Both the position numbers and the translations under genes were made by a program. A DNA stretch of 39,054 nt from Eubacterium sp. (GTDB taxonomy: Bacteria; Bacillota; Clostridia; Oscillospirales; Acutalibacteraceae). The stretch is taken from the NCBI GenBank assembly GCA_017458975.1, contig JAFSZK010000060.1:1-39054 (forward strand), given 5' to 3'. Under the pieces are notes generated by a model. The model made no database searches. It had not been told where the DNA came from and saw only the letters and a list, made by a program, of their open reading frames with translations. The first letter of the stretch is position 1. Each line of letters starts with the position of its first letter. Below, piece by piece: positions 15,770 to 23,387 of this stretch.

Positions 15770-15799
15770 ATATCATTAATACATTAAAAGGAGTTAATT

Positions 15800-18604
15800 A
15801 TGAAAAAGACATTATCTTTAATTTTATCATTAATGATGATAATAACTACTGTTTGTACCGTGCCTTTTACGGCAAACGCTGATGGCGATGACCCCCAGCC
15901 TCCGGCAACTATAGACAGCGTAAGCGTAAATCCTTCCTCTGTTACGCTCAGTCAGAGGTCGGGATATCAGTTTAATGCCAGCGTGGAAGGTACCGAGCCT
16001 GATAAGAGTGTTACCTGGTCTGTTGAAGGTGCTCAAAGCGCGTCAACAACTATTTCGGATACAGGTTTTCTTAACGTCGACAGCGAAGAAACAGCCGATA
16101 CTTTTACCGTTAAAGCTACTGCGGTTATGGATAATACTAAATACGCAACTGCTACGGTAACGGTTACGGCGCTTGACAGGGTTAACAGCGTTTCAATCAA
16201 CTTCAGCGAAAAGGATATTAATCTTTCAACCCAGTATACAGAAGGCGATGTAACAAACAGAATCAAAAAGAATGTTACAACCTCTGATAATGTAACTCTT
16301 GACGATTCAAACAGCGAATTATACTATTTAATTAACACTACGCCCCACGGTACCGGCGACGGCTCTGCAAGTGTATCTAAAGACAAAAATTACTATATTT
16401 GTACTTGTTTAGAGCTTGTTAGCGGATATGAGTGGATTTCCTCTTTAAAGAGCGTTAAAGATGAATGGATAGGCGTTAATACCGTTGACGGCTTCAGTAT
16501 TATTTCTAACGGTGTTAACAGAACCGACGCATACGTAAAGTACAATTCATACTGGAACAGTCTCTTTGTTCTTTTACCCGTTGAAACCGTTATCTGGGCT
16601 GCAGAGCCGGCAGTTAAGGTTGTACGCGACGACTTTACCGTTCACTATTCTGCTATTAACGGAAACAATATAACAAGCGCATTAAAAGACGCCTTTAATT
16701 ACATCAGAGAGCATAGCGCGAATAATAAGAAATTTACCGTTAACGTTCCTGCCGGTAATTATAACGTTGAAACCTCTCTTATGCTTCCGAGTAATACTAC
16801 TGTTAATCTTAAGGGAGTAAAGCTTACTACAATTAAAACCAATATTTTTTATTCCGATGGCAATTATTACGGCTATAACGGACTTCACGATTTAACCGTA
16901 AATGACGGTGAGCTTACTTATCCCAGCGGAAGTACTAACGAGGCTTGTCTTGTTCGTATATGTCACTCTAAGAACGTCAGATTTAACAGAACCAAATTCT
17001 CAAATAACTATATGTCCCACCACGTTGAGGTTGCAGGTTCTTATAATACTGTTTTTGATTCCTGCGTTTTTGAGGGTCAGACTGCCGATATTAAAAAAGG
17101 CTCTGCCGAAGCGCTGCAGATTGATATTCTCGACAAGGGTGAACACTTTAAGGGAATGGGTGAAGATAAGTATTATGACGGTACAATGAATAACTATTTT
17201 ACAGTTTCTAACTGTACCTTTAATAACGTTGTTCGCGGTGTAGGTACTCATTCTTCCTTCCAGGGAAAATATCAGTCAAATATTAAAATTGTAAATAATA
17301 CGTTTACTAATATCAGAGCAACCGCAATTACTTGCTTTAACTTTATTAATACAACCGTAACGGGTAATAAAATTTCAAAATGCGGTCAGGGTATCCTGTT
17401 CTATATGATGCAAAACGATAAGAGTATCGACCTCACAGTTACCTCTCATAAGGGCGCAATTAATAAGAATTGTAATTCGGTTATTGCCAATAACAATATA
17501 AGCGTTATTAAAACTAAAGATTTTGACGACCCGTCGCCGATTTATGTATTCGGTAATACAGTAAACTCAAGTAAGTCAAAGAAGGTTGCAGCAGGTAACT
17601 ATCTTGTAGGTAATATCAAGGTACAGAATAATACCGTTTCAACTCCTTATTACGGAATAAGACTTTTTGATACGATTAATTCCGTAGTTTCGGGTAATAC
17701 GGTTAATACAACTGACTCAAAGAATCAGCGTCAGGGTATCATTATTAACGATAAATGTAATAAGGTTACCGTAAGCTCAAATAAGATTAATAAGTTCAAA
17801 CAGGGTATAAGTATTGAAGACAGCTCTAACTGCGTTGTTCAGTCAAATACCGTTACGTCACCGAGCGAACACGGAGTTATGCTTAAATCCTCAAACGGAA
17901 CTTATGTCAGAAGTAATACCGTGAATAAGCCCGGTAAAACAGGCGTTACCTCCTCAGGTTCTAAGAATTCTCATATTATTTCAAATAAGGTTGTATCTCC
18001 CGGTTCTCACGGCTTCAGCTTTATTTACAAAGCAAACGACGCCGAGCTTACGGGCAATACGGCTACGTCGGTAGGCGGAAACGGATTATATGTAAATGAC
18101 GATTCTTATATCTCCTCTGTTAAATCTAATTATCTCAGCGGAGCGGTAAAGCACGGTATCTGTCTTTTCGGTAAATCGGGTACTGTATCGGGCAACACCT
18201 TTGCCTCCAATAAGGGCTGGGGCTTCTATATTGCTCCCGGTGCAAATGCTTCGGCGGTTTATCCGAATACCTACTCTTCAAATAAAAAGGGCAAGGGCTA
18301 TGCCGAAGGCTCAAAGTATAAATTTGCTAATCTTAAAAAGACAAGCGTTAAGCTTTCGTCAAAGAAAAAGAGCGTTACCGTTAAATGGAAAAAGGTTGAC
18401 GGCGCTACAAAGTACAATGTTTACCGTTCAACCTCAAAGAACAGCGGATATAAAAAGGTGAAAACCGTTAAAGGTACAAGCTTTACCAATAAAAAGTTAA
18501 AAAAGGGTAAGGTATATTATTTTAAGGTTGTTGCAATTAAGTCAAAGAAGGGTATTACCCAGTATTCGGCTGATTCAGCAGTTAAATCAATTAAATGTAA
18601 ATAG
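15800..18604 (+). CDS. Secreted multidomain protein with Ig-like, right-handed beta-helix and fibronectin III-like domains
   Basis: The 934-residue product has a signal peptide (1-27, ending TANA) and a bacterial Ig-like (Big2-type) domain (about 35-123, VSVNPSSVTLSQ to TATVTV). A region of about 170 residues that I cannot assign comes next, then a long right-handed parallel beta-helix (about 300-840). The helix has Asn ladders and recurring NNTxS, GNTxN and SNKI turns typical of pectate lyase/NosD-like folds. A fibronectin III-like domain closes the protein (about 846-934, VTVKWKKVDGATKYNVYRS). Such helices often bind or cleave polysaccharides; no catalytic residues could be fixed. There is no LPxTG, dockerin or SLH anchor, so it is probably released or held by charge (the C-terminus is rich in Lys). 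AAAAGGAGTT precedes the ATG. Confidence 0.85.
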   Translation: MKKTLSLILSLMMIITTVCTVPFTANADGDDPQPPATIDSVSVNPSSVTLSQRSGYQFNASVEGTEPDKSVTWSVEGAQSASTTISDTGFLNVDSEETADTFTVKATAVMDNTKYATATVTVTALDRVNSVSINFSEKDINLSTQYTEGDVTNRIKKNVTTSDNVTLDDSNSELYYLINTTPHGTGDGSASVSKDKNYYICTCLELVSGYEWISSLKSVKDEWIGVNTVDGFSIISNGVNRTDAYVKYNSYWNSLFVLLPVETVIWAAEPAVKVVRDDFTVHYSAINGNNITSALKDAFNYIREHSANNKKFTVNVPAGNYNVETSLMLPSNTTVNLKGVKLTTIKTNIFYSDGNYYGYNGLHDLTVNDGELTYPSGSTNEACLVRICHSKNVRFNRTKFSNNYMSHHVEVAGSYNTVFDSCVFEGQTADIKKGSAEALQIDILDKGEHFKGMGEDKYYDGTMNNYFTVSNCTFNNVVRGVGTHSSFQGKYQSNIKIVNNTFTNIRATAITCFNFINTTVTGNKISKCGQGILFYMMQNDKSIDLTVTSHKGAINKNCNSVIANNNISVIKTKDFDDPSPIYVFGNTVNSSKSKKVAAGNYLVGNIKVQNNTVSTPYYGIRLFDTINSVVSGNTVNTTDSKNQRQGIIINDKCNKVTVSSNKINKFKQGISIEDSSNCVVQSNTVTSPSEHGVMLKSSNGTYVRSNTVNKPGKTGVTSSGSKNSHIISNKVVSPGSHGFSFIYKANDAELTGNTATSVGGNGLYVNDDSYISSVKSNYLSGAVKHGICLFGKSGTVSGNTFASNKGWGFYIAPGANASAVYPNTYSSNKKGKGYAEGSKYKFANLKKTSVKLSSKKKSVTVKWKKVDGATKYNVYRSTSKNSGYKKVKTVKGTSFTNKKLKKGKVYYFKVVAIKSKKGITQYSADSAVKSIKCK

Positions 18605-18613
18605 GAGTTAATT

Positions 18614-18955
18614 ATGCCTTTTATTGAAGTTAAAACAAATTCTGATTCTGTAAATGATAATAAAGAAGCTTTAAAAGCTGCACTCGGTGAGGCTATTACT
18701 GCAATTCCCGGAAAAAGCGAAGGCTGGCTTATGGTTAATATCAATGAGCCAAGCGCGATGTATTTTAAGGGAAGCGACGAAGCTTGCGCAATGTTTGATA
18801 TATCAATCTTCGGCGCGGCGTCTGATAGTGCATATGATGATTTAACCGCAAGAATCTGTGATATATCTCAAGAGCTTTTAAACGTTCCCGCTTCAAGAAC
18901 GTATGTAAAATACAGCGAGTACAGCCATTGGGGCTGGAATAATATGAATTTTTAG
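18614..18955 (+). CDS. Macrophage migration inhibitory factor (MIF)-like tautomerase
   Basis: The 113-residue protein aligns by eye along its whole length with the MIF family: MPFIEVKTN, PGKSEGWLMV, MYFKGSDEACAM, SIFGA and YVKYSEYSHWGWNN. In the mature numbering used for human MIF it keeps the catalytic Pro1, exposed after Met removal, and Lys33 (equivalent to human Lys32). Human Asn97 is replaced by Lys. The human CALC redox motif is reduced to CAMF, so a thiol-oxidoreductase activity is not expected. Keto-enol tautomerisation of phenylpyruvate-like substrates is the family activity; the physiological role in bacteria is unknown. There is no signal peptide. It lies nine bases after the beta-helix gene, with AGGAG before its ATG, and two bases before the sirtuin gene. 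Confidence 0.88.
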   Translation: MPFIEVKTNSDSVNDNKEALKAALGEAITAIPGKSEGWLMVNINEPSAMYFKGSDEACAMFDISIFGAASDSAYDDLTARICDISQELLNVPASRTYVKYSEYSHWGWNNMNF

Positions 18956-18957
18956 CC

Positions 18958-19665
18958 ATGACTTTACAGGAAATAATTAACGAAAGCAATTATATAGTTT
19001 TCTTTGGCGGAGCAGGTGTTTCAACTGAAAGCGGAATACCCGATTTTCGCTCCGTCGACGGACTTTATAATCAAAAATATGCCTATCCTCCCGAGGAGAT
19101 TTTAAGCCATACCTTCTTTGTTAACAATACTAATGAGTTTTACCGTTTTTATCGTGATAAAATGCTCTGTCTTGACGCTGAGCCTAATGCGGCTCATTTA
19201 AAGCTTGCCGAGCTTGAGAAGGCGGGAAAGCTTAAAGCAGTTGTTACTCAGAATATTGACGGACTTCACCAAAAGGCGGGAAGTAAAAACGTTTTAGAGC
19301 TTCACGGAAGCGTTCTTCGTAACTACTGTACCCGCTGCGGTAAGTCATATCCTGTTGAGTATATTAAAAACAGCGAAGGCGTGCCGAAATGTGAATGCGG
19401 AGGCATTATTAAGCCCGACGTTGTTTTATACGAAGAGGGACTTGACGAAGGGTGTATAAGCTCAACTCTTGAAGCAATCAGCAACGCCGATTGTCTTATT
19501 GTTGCGGGAACGTCGCTTAACGTATATCCCGCAGCCGGATTTATAAGGTACTTTAAGGGTAAGCATTTTGTTCTGATTAACCGTGACAAAACGCCTGCCG
19601 ATAAATATGCCGAGCTTGTTATTCACGATAAGGTCGGAGAAATTCTTTCAAAAATAAAAGTATAA
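18958..19665 (+). CDS. NAD-dependent protein deacylase, Sir2 family
   Basis: The 235-residue sirtuin has GGAGVSTESGIPDFRS (17-32) for NAD binding, TQNIDGLH (98-104) and the catalytic ELHGS with His116. Four zinc Cys are present at 124, 127, 145 and 147, as are VAGTSLNVYPAAG and the C-terminal LINRD. It should remove acetyl or longer acyl groups from lysines, producing nicotinamide and O-acyl-ADP-ribose. It is a normal-length bacterial sirtuin. It has no clear ribosome site of its own and starts two bases after the MIF-like gene, so translational coupling is likely. Confidence 0.95.
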   Translation: MTLQEIINESNYIVFFGGAGVSTESGIPDFRSVDGLYNQKYAYPPEEILSHTFFVNNTNEFYRFYRDKMLCLDAEPNAAHLKLAELEKAGKLKAVVTQNIDGLHQKAGSKNVLELHGSVLRNYCTRCGKSYPVEYIKNSEGVPKCECGGIIKPDVVLYEEGLDEGCISSTLEAISNADCLIVAGTSLNVYPAAGFIRYFKGKHFVLINRDKTPADKYAELVIHDKVGEILSKIKV

Positions 19666-19676
19666 GAGGAAAAGCA

Positions 19677-20579
19677 ATGAAAAGATTTATATCACTTTTA
19701 TTATGTGCAGTAATTGTTGCCGGAGCTTTCTGCGGCTGTGCTGCAAAAAAGGATAATACAAATAAAGAAAAAGCATTTGAGCTGAAGTATTCGTATGACT
19801 CAACATATTCGTCATTTGATAAGAGCGTTTATAACGCGTATGAGGCGCTTTGTGAAAGCGTTATTAAGGGCGAAGAGAGCGCAAGATTTAATACGGGTAT
19901 GATTGAAGACGTTAATCAGCTTTTCTATACTTCGTTTCCTCTTAATGCCCTGGTTGAAAAAATAGACGTAAAAGGCGATGAATCCGGCGTATCAATTACT
20001 TATAAAAATTCCAAAGAAGAACACATTAAAAAGGTCGAGGAATTTAAAAACAAGGTTAATGAGATTATGACTAAATGCTATGCCGGAAAGTCCAGTAAAA
20101 AGCTCTATACCGTTAATCTTTATAACTATATCTCTACCTCTGTTACAAAGAGCGACAATCTTGCAATTACACCTTATGAAACAATTATGACAGGAAAGGC
20201 AAGCTCCTTCTCCGCGTCAAATATGTTTGAATATCTCCTCGCACAGGCTGATATTAAAGCCTATCATATTTTAGCCGAGGACGCGCTTAAAACAGGCTGG
20301 GGACTCTCAAAGGCTGAGTATGACGGCAAGGAATACTACTTTGATGTTTATACCGAATTTGAGCTTACCGAGGGTAAACAGCTTCAGTATTTCGGTATGA
20401 CAACCGAGGACGTTAATCAAGAGGGACTTAAGAATCTTAAGTACACAAATAAAAAGGACGCACCCGTTATTGCCAATAAGGAATTTGAGGTTTGCCGCTC
20501 CTGTGATAAGTGGGAGATTAAGGATAATAAGCTTGTTGTTACAAGCCTCAGCGGCGTTACAGTAAACTTTGATTTATAA
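19677..20579 (+). CDS. Lipoprotein with a degenerate transglutaminase-like domain
   Basis: The 300-residue product has a lipoprotein signal with Cys21 in FCGC. Its central part (about 174-230) follows the pattern of bacterial transglutaminase-like folds: SxSNMFEYLLAQADIKAYHI, then TGWGL, then DGKEYYFDVYTE. The catalytic Cys position appears to be Ser/Ala and the expected His of the HAW(N) motif is Gly207 before Trp208; only Asp223 is retained. I infer a non-catalytic binding protein. A region of alpha-helical charge (about 110-140) precedes it. It lies eleven bases after the sirtuin gene, with AGAGGAAAAG upstream of the ATG. The domain call is by eye and moderately uncertain; the lipoprotein call is firm. 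Confidence 0.65.
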   Translation: MKRFISLLLCAVIVAGAFCGCAAKKDNTNKEKAFELKYSYDSTYSSFDKSVYNAYEALCESVIKGEESARFNTGMIEDVNQLFYTSFPLNALVEKIDVKGDESGVSITYKNSKEEHIKKVEEFKNKVNEIMTKCYAGKSSKKLYTVNLYNYISTSVTKSDNLAITPYETIMTGKASSFSASNMFEYLLAQADIKAYHILAEDALKTGWGLSKAEYDGKEYYFDVYTEFELTEGKQLQYFGMTTEDVNQEGLKNLKYTNKKDAPVIANKEFEVCRSCDKWEIKDNKLVVTSLSGVTVNFDL

Positions 20580-20636
20580 AAAATACATTGCGCAAAATCT
20601 AATTCTAAACAAATTATAAACTCTAATTAATATTTG

Positions 20637-20664
20637 TTGACTTTTCGTGCCCGAAGACTATAAT
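20637..20664 (+). promoter_or_regulatory. Strong promoter of the 32-residue micro-gene
   Basis: TTGACT (20637-20642) and TATAAT (20659-20664) are 16 bases apart, near consensus. In the transcript CAAAAGG (20673-20679) pairs with CCTTTTG (20686-20692), giving a 5' hairpin before the AAAGGAGGG ribosome site. Confidence 0.85.
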
Positions 20665-20714
20665 GCACTTGACAAAAGGAAATGACCTTTTGATTAAAGC
20701 AAAGGAGGGCGCAG

Positions 20715-20813
20715 ATGATGTTCAAAATTATGATGAAATGTGCAGACATTTTAGCAATGGTTGACCCTGCATACGTATTATCTGTAAGAGAGAATAATGA
20801 ATTCAACAGATAA
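20715..20813 (+). CDS. Uncharacterised 32-residue small protein
   Basis: The ATG at 20715 follows a very strong AAAGGAGGG site and the frame stops at TAA 20811-20813. The peptide begins MMFKIMMKCADILAMVDPAY and ends NNEFNR. It is mildly hydrophobic in the first half, with one Cys, and charged at the end, so an amphipathic or membrane-peripheral helix is possible. With a near-consensus promoter, a 5' hairpin and a terminator at 20829, it forms an autonomous, probably highly expressed unit. I do not recognise the family. The transcript could equally be a regulatory RNA. Confidence 0.65.
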   Translation: MMFKIMMKCADILAMVDPAYVLSVRENNEFNR

Positions 20814-20828
20814 TGAATGTAACTTTTT

Positions 20829-20877
20829 ATAGCAGTACTGTTTTTGAGAAAATCAAATTCAGTGCTGTTATTTTTTT
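20829..20877 (+). terminator. Terminator of the 32-residue micro-gene
   Basis: ATAGCAGTACTG (20829-20840) pairs with CAGTGCTGTTAT (20860-20871) over 12 pairs including two G-U. An inner TTTGA/TCAAA stem extends the hairpin, and seven Ts follow. Confidence 0.88.
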
Positions 20878-20878
20878 A

Positions 20879-20907
20879 TTGTATTATAATTAATAATATG
20901 ATATACT
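20879..20907 (+). promoter_or_regulatory. Promoter of the GPH symporter gene
   Basis: TTGTAT (20879-20884) and TATACT (20902-20907) are 17 bases apart, with an extended -10 TGA before the box. It begins two bases after the previous terminator. Confidence 0.78.
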
Positions 20908-20936
20908 TTTATTATAAATTATTTAGGGGAGATTTT

Positions 20937-23300
20937 ATGGCTGTAAAAGATTTAAAGGCAAAAGCAACAACTACTCTGAATAATGTTAAGTATTATTGGA
21001 AAGAGCCGCCGCTCGGAAGATTTATGTCGTTTAAGGAAATTGGGGCATACGCTTTCGGCGGTATCGGCGCATACTTCATTATTCAGCTCGGTTCAACCCT
21101 TATTGTAAGTACAACTAATATTATTGTCAGTACTGCGGTTGGAGTAGGACCGAGAGACACTTATATTATCTATCTTATTGCAACCCTGCTTAATATTCCG
21201 CTTACGGGAATAAGGGCTAATATGATTGATAATACCCGAGGAAAGGGCGGTAAATACCGACCGTATTTGCTGTCAATGGGTATACCTACTGCGATTATTG
21301 CGCTGATATATGTCTGGTTCCCGTATCAACAGATGTATTCTATGTTCCCGGGCAAGTCCTTCGGAATGGAAAAGGGCTATGTTATTAAATTAGTCGTAGT
21401 ATTCCTATGTAATCTTGCTTTGCATTTCTTCTTTAATTTCTTCAGGGATGCATATGAAAATCTTATTCACGTTCTTTCTCCGAATACTCAGGAAAGAACC
21501 GACGTGCTTGCGATTAAGGCTGTTGTATACTCGCTTGCTCCGTCGATTATGAATATTTTAAACCCCGTAATTGCGAACTATTTCTCAAACAGTGACCAGA
21601 CAAATATCATTGTTTACAGAATTACTTATCCCATTTACGCCGTAATCGGTATAGGCTTAACAATCGTAGTTTACGCCAATACTCAGGAAAAGATTGTACA
21701 GGCTAAAACCCATACTATCCAGATTAGATTTATGGACGCCCTTAAAGAGGTTGCAAAAAATAAGTATTTCTGGATTATAGCCCTTGCAGGCTGGCTCGGA
21801 TTCCTTGAGCTTTCTTATCAGAACATTCTTCTTTATAACCAGTCCTACGGCCACACGGCTAACGGTAACCAATACGCCCTTGCATGGACGCTTATAGGCA
21901 ACGCTTCGCTTTGGGGAATGCTTTTTGCACCGTTCTTTGTAAAGAGATTCGGAAAAAAACGAGTTCTTGTAACCGTTAATCTTATGAACGTTGTATGTAT
22001 TCTTCTTATGATTGTTAATGTTCGCGCGTTCTGGTGGCTTGTTTTCTGTTGCTGGCTTAACTATCTTGTCGGCTCGGTTGAACAGATTACAACTCCTGCT
22101 ATTCAGGCTGATATCCGCGACTTCCAGCAATATAAATCAGGTGAAAGAATTGACGGAATGTTTGCTGCCGTTGCTACAATCGGTAATGTTGTAACTCTTG
22201 CAACGTCAGCGGTTCTTCCCGCAATTCAGGAAAAATTCGGTATCTTCGAAGGTAACGGATATGAAAAGCCGTTTGATATTCTTGATATTAAAACCGGCCA
22301 GAGCGACCTTCTTTATAAATTCTTACCCGCTCTTATAATTATGGCGGCTGTAGGAGCATTCCTTAACGTTGTTCCTTACTTCTTCTATGATTTCGATGAG
22401 AAGAAGCAAAAGAGCGTTATCCGCGTTCTTCAGGTACGCGCGCTCTTTGAGGATTTCTCAAATAAAGCGCTTAAAAACAGACAGATTGTTGACGCAATCG
22501 ACCTTGTAGAAAACGCAAGAGAAATGGCTGTTGCTACGCCTAAGAAGATTGAAAAGAACTATAAGAGCCTGAAGGGCGAAGCAAAGAAGGAAGCTAAAAA
22601 GCAGTACAAGGCCGACCTTGAATATAACGAAGATATTGATATTTCTAAGTTTGTATGCGCAGAGCTTGATAAGTTTGATTCCGAGCTTGGCAAGCATAAG
22701 CTTGAGGTTTATACTGAAATATTCAATCAGGGTCTTGACTTTATCAATGCTATTAATATTGATTCAATTACCAAGGAGATTAAAGAGGCTAAGGCTCTCC
22801 CGAAGAATACCGAGGACGAAAAAGCCTTCCGCGCCTTCAGAATTGAGCTTACTAAAAGTAAGAAAAGCGCAAAGAGAGCTTATGATAAATACTACGGCAG
22901 CGTAAACGATTTTCTAAAACCCGATATGGACGCTCTTGTTGCTCTGTTTGATAAAGAGGACGAGCTTGATAAGGAAATCTTTGAGCTTGCAAAGTTAAAG
23001 GATAAGGCGGGAGCAAAGGCTCTTACTGCCGAAAAGAAAGAGATTCAGAAAGAGGCTAAGGCTCTTATGGATGAATTTGCTAAATTCAACCGTGCCGCTA
23101 AGCCGTATAACGACGCCGTTAAACTTCTGAATCAGGCTGAAAGCTACAGCCACTTTGACGAAATCGCTTCTCTTTATGACGAAGCAAAAGCCGAAGCAGA
23201 AAAAGAAGAGCGTGAAGCTCAGGAAGAAAAAGCTAAACAGGCTCTTGCCGAAAAAGCTGAGCTTGAAGCTAAAAAGGCAATGAAGAACAAGAAAAAATAA
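20937..23300 (+). CDS. GPH-family sugar:cation symporter with a long cytoplasmic coiled-coil tail
   Basis: The start is ATG 20937, with TAGGGGAG upstream; an in-frame start at 20844 falls inside the previous terminator. The 787-residue product has a membrane part (about 1-495) with roughly twelve helices and glycoside-pentoside-hexuronide symporter features: DNTRGKGGKYRPYLL after the second pair of helices, and QADIRDFQQYKSGERIDGMF in the second half. Ordinary members end near 450-500 residues. Here another 290 or so residues follow that are almost all helical and rich in Lys, Glu and Ala, ending KKAMKNKKK. The substrate is probably an oligosaccharide from the mannosidase pathway. The tail may bind partners or sense substrate, but no named domain was recognised. 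Confidence 0.87.
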   Translation: MAVKDLKAKATTTLNNVKYYWKEPPLGRFMSFKEIGAYAFGGIGAYFIIQLGSTLIVSTTNIIVSTAVGVGPRDTYIIYLIATLLNIPLTGIRANMIDNTRGKGGKYRPYLLSMGIPTAIIALIYVWFPYQQMYSMFPGKSFGMEKGYVIKLVVVFLCNLALHFFFNFFRDAYENLIHVLSPNTQERTDVLAIKAVVYSLAPSIMNILNPVIANYFSNSDQTNIIVYRITYPIYAVIGIGLTIVVYANTQEKIVQAKTHTIQIRFMDALKEVAKNKYFWIIALAGWLGFLELSYQNILLYNQSYGHTANGNQYALAWTLIGNASLWGMLFAPFFVKRFGKKRVLVTVNLMNVVCILLMIVNVRAFWWLVFCCWLNYLVGSVEQITTPAIQADIRDFQQYKSGERIDGMFAAVATIGNVVTLATSAVLPAIQEKFGIFEGNGYEKPFDILDIKTGQSDLLYKFLPALIIMAAVGAFLNVVPYFFYDFDEKKQKSVIRVLQVRALFEDFSNKALKNRQIVDAIDLVENAREMAVATPKKIEKNYKSLKGEAKKEAKKQYKADLEYNEDIDISKFVCAELDKFDSELGKHKLEVYTEIFNQGLDFINAINIDSITKEIKEAKALPKNTEDEKAFRAFRIELTKSKKSAKRAYDKYYGSVNDFLKPDMDALVALFDKEDELDKEIFELAKLKDKAGAKALTAEKKEIQKEAKALMDEFAKFNRAAKPYNDAVKLLNQAESYSHFDEIASLYDEAKAEAEKEEREAQEEKAKQALAEKAELEAKKAMKNKKK

Positions 23301-23305
23301 TCTTT

Positions 23306-23332
23306 AAAAGGGACGGTTTTTCCGTCCTTTTT
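23306..23332 (+). terminator. Terminator after the GPH symporter gene
   Basis: AAAAGGGACGG (23306-23316) pairs with CCGTCCTTTTT (23322-23332) around a five-T loop, and the right arm ends in the T run. Confidence 0.92.
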
Positions 23333-23333
23333 A

Positions 23334-23362
23334 TTGTAATAATTTATATATTATGATATAAT
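23334..23362 (+). promoter_or_regulatory. Promoter of the phosphohexomutase-mannosidase operon
   Basis: TTGTAA (23334-23339) and TATAAT (23357-23362) are 17 bases apart, with TGA directly before the -10 box (extended -10). Confidence 0.82.
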
Positions 23363-23387
23363 TATAAAAAATCTTTTGAGGTGTTTT

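Noticed and set aside
20844-20936. Upstream in-frame extension of the GPH symporter (31 extra residues)
   Set aside because: The extension would start inside the terminator of the micro-gene and before the promoter at 20879-20907; the ATG at 20937 has a proper ribosome site.
21657-22130. 157-codon minus-strand ORF inside the GPH symporter gene
   Set aside because: It lies wholly within a well-supported gene, has no ribosome site, and its translation shows no recognisable domain; codon structure explains the long frame.
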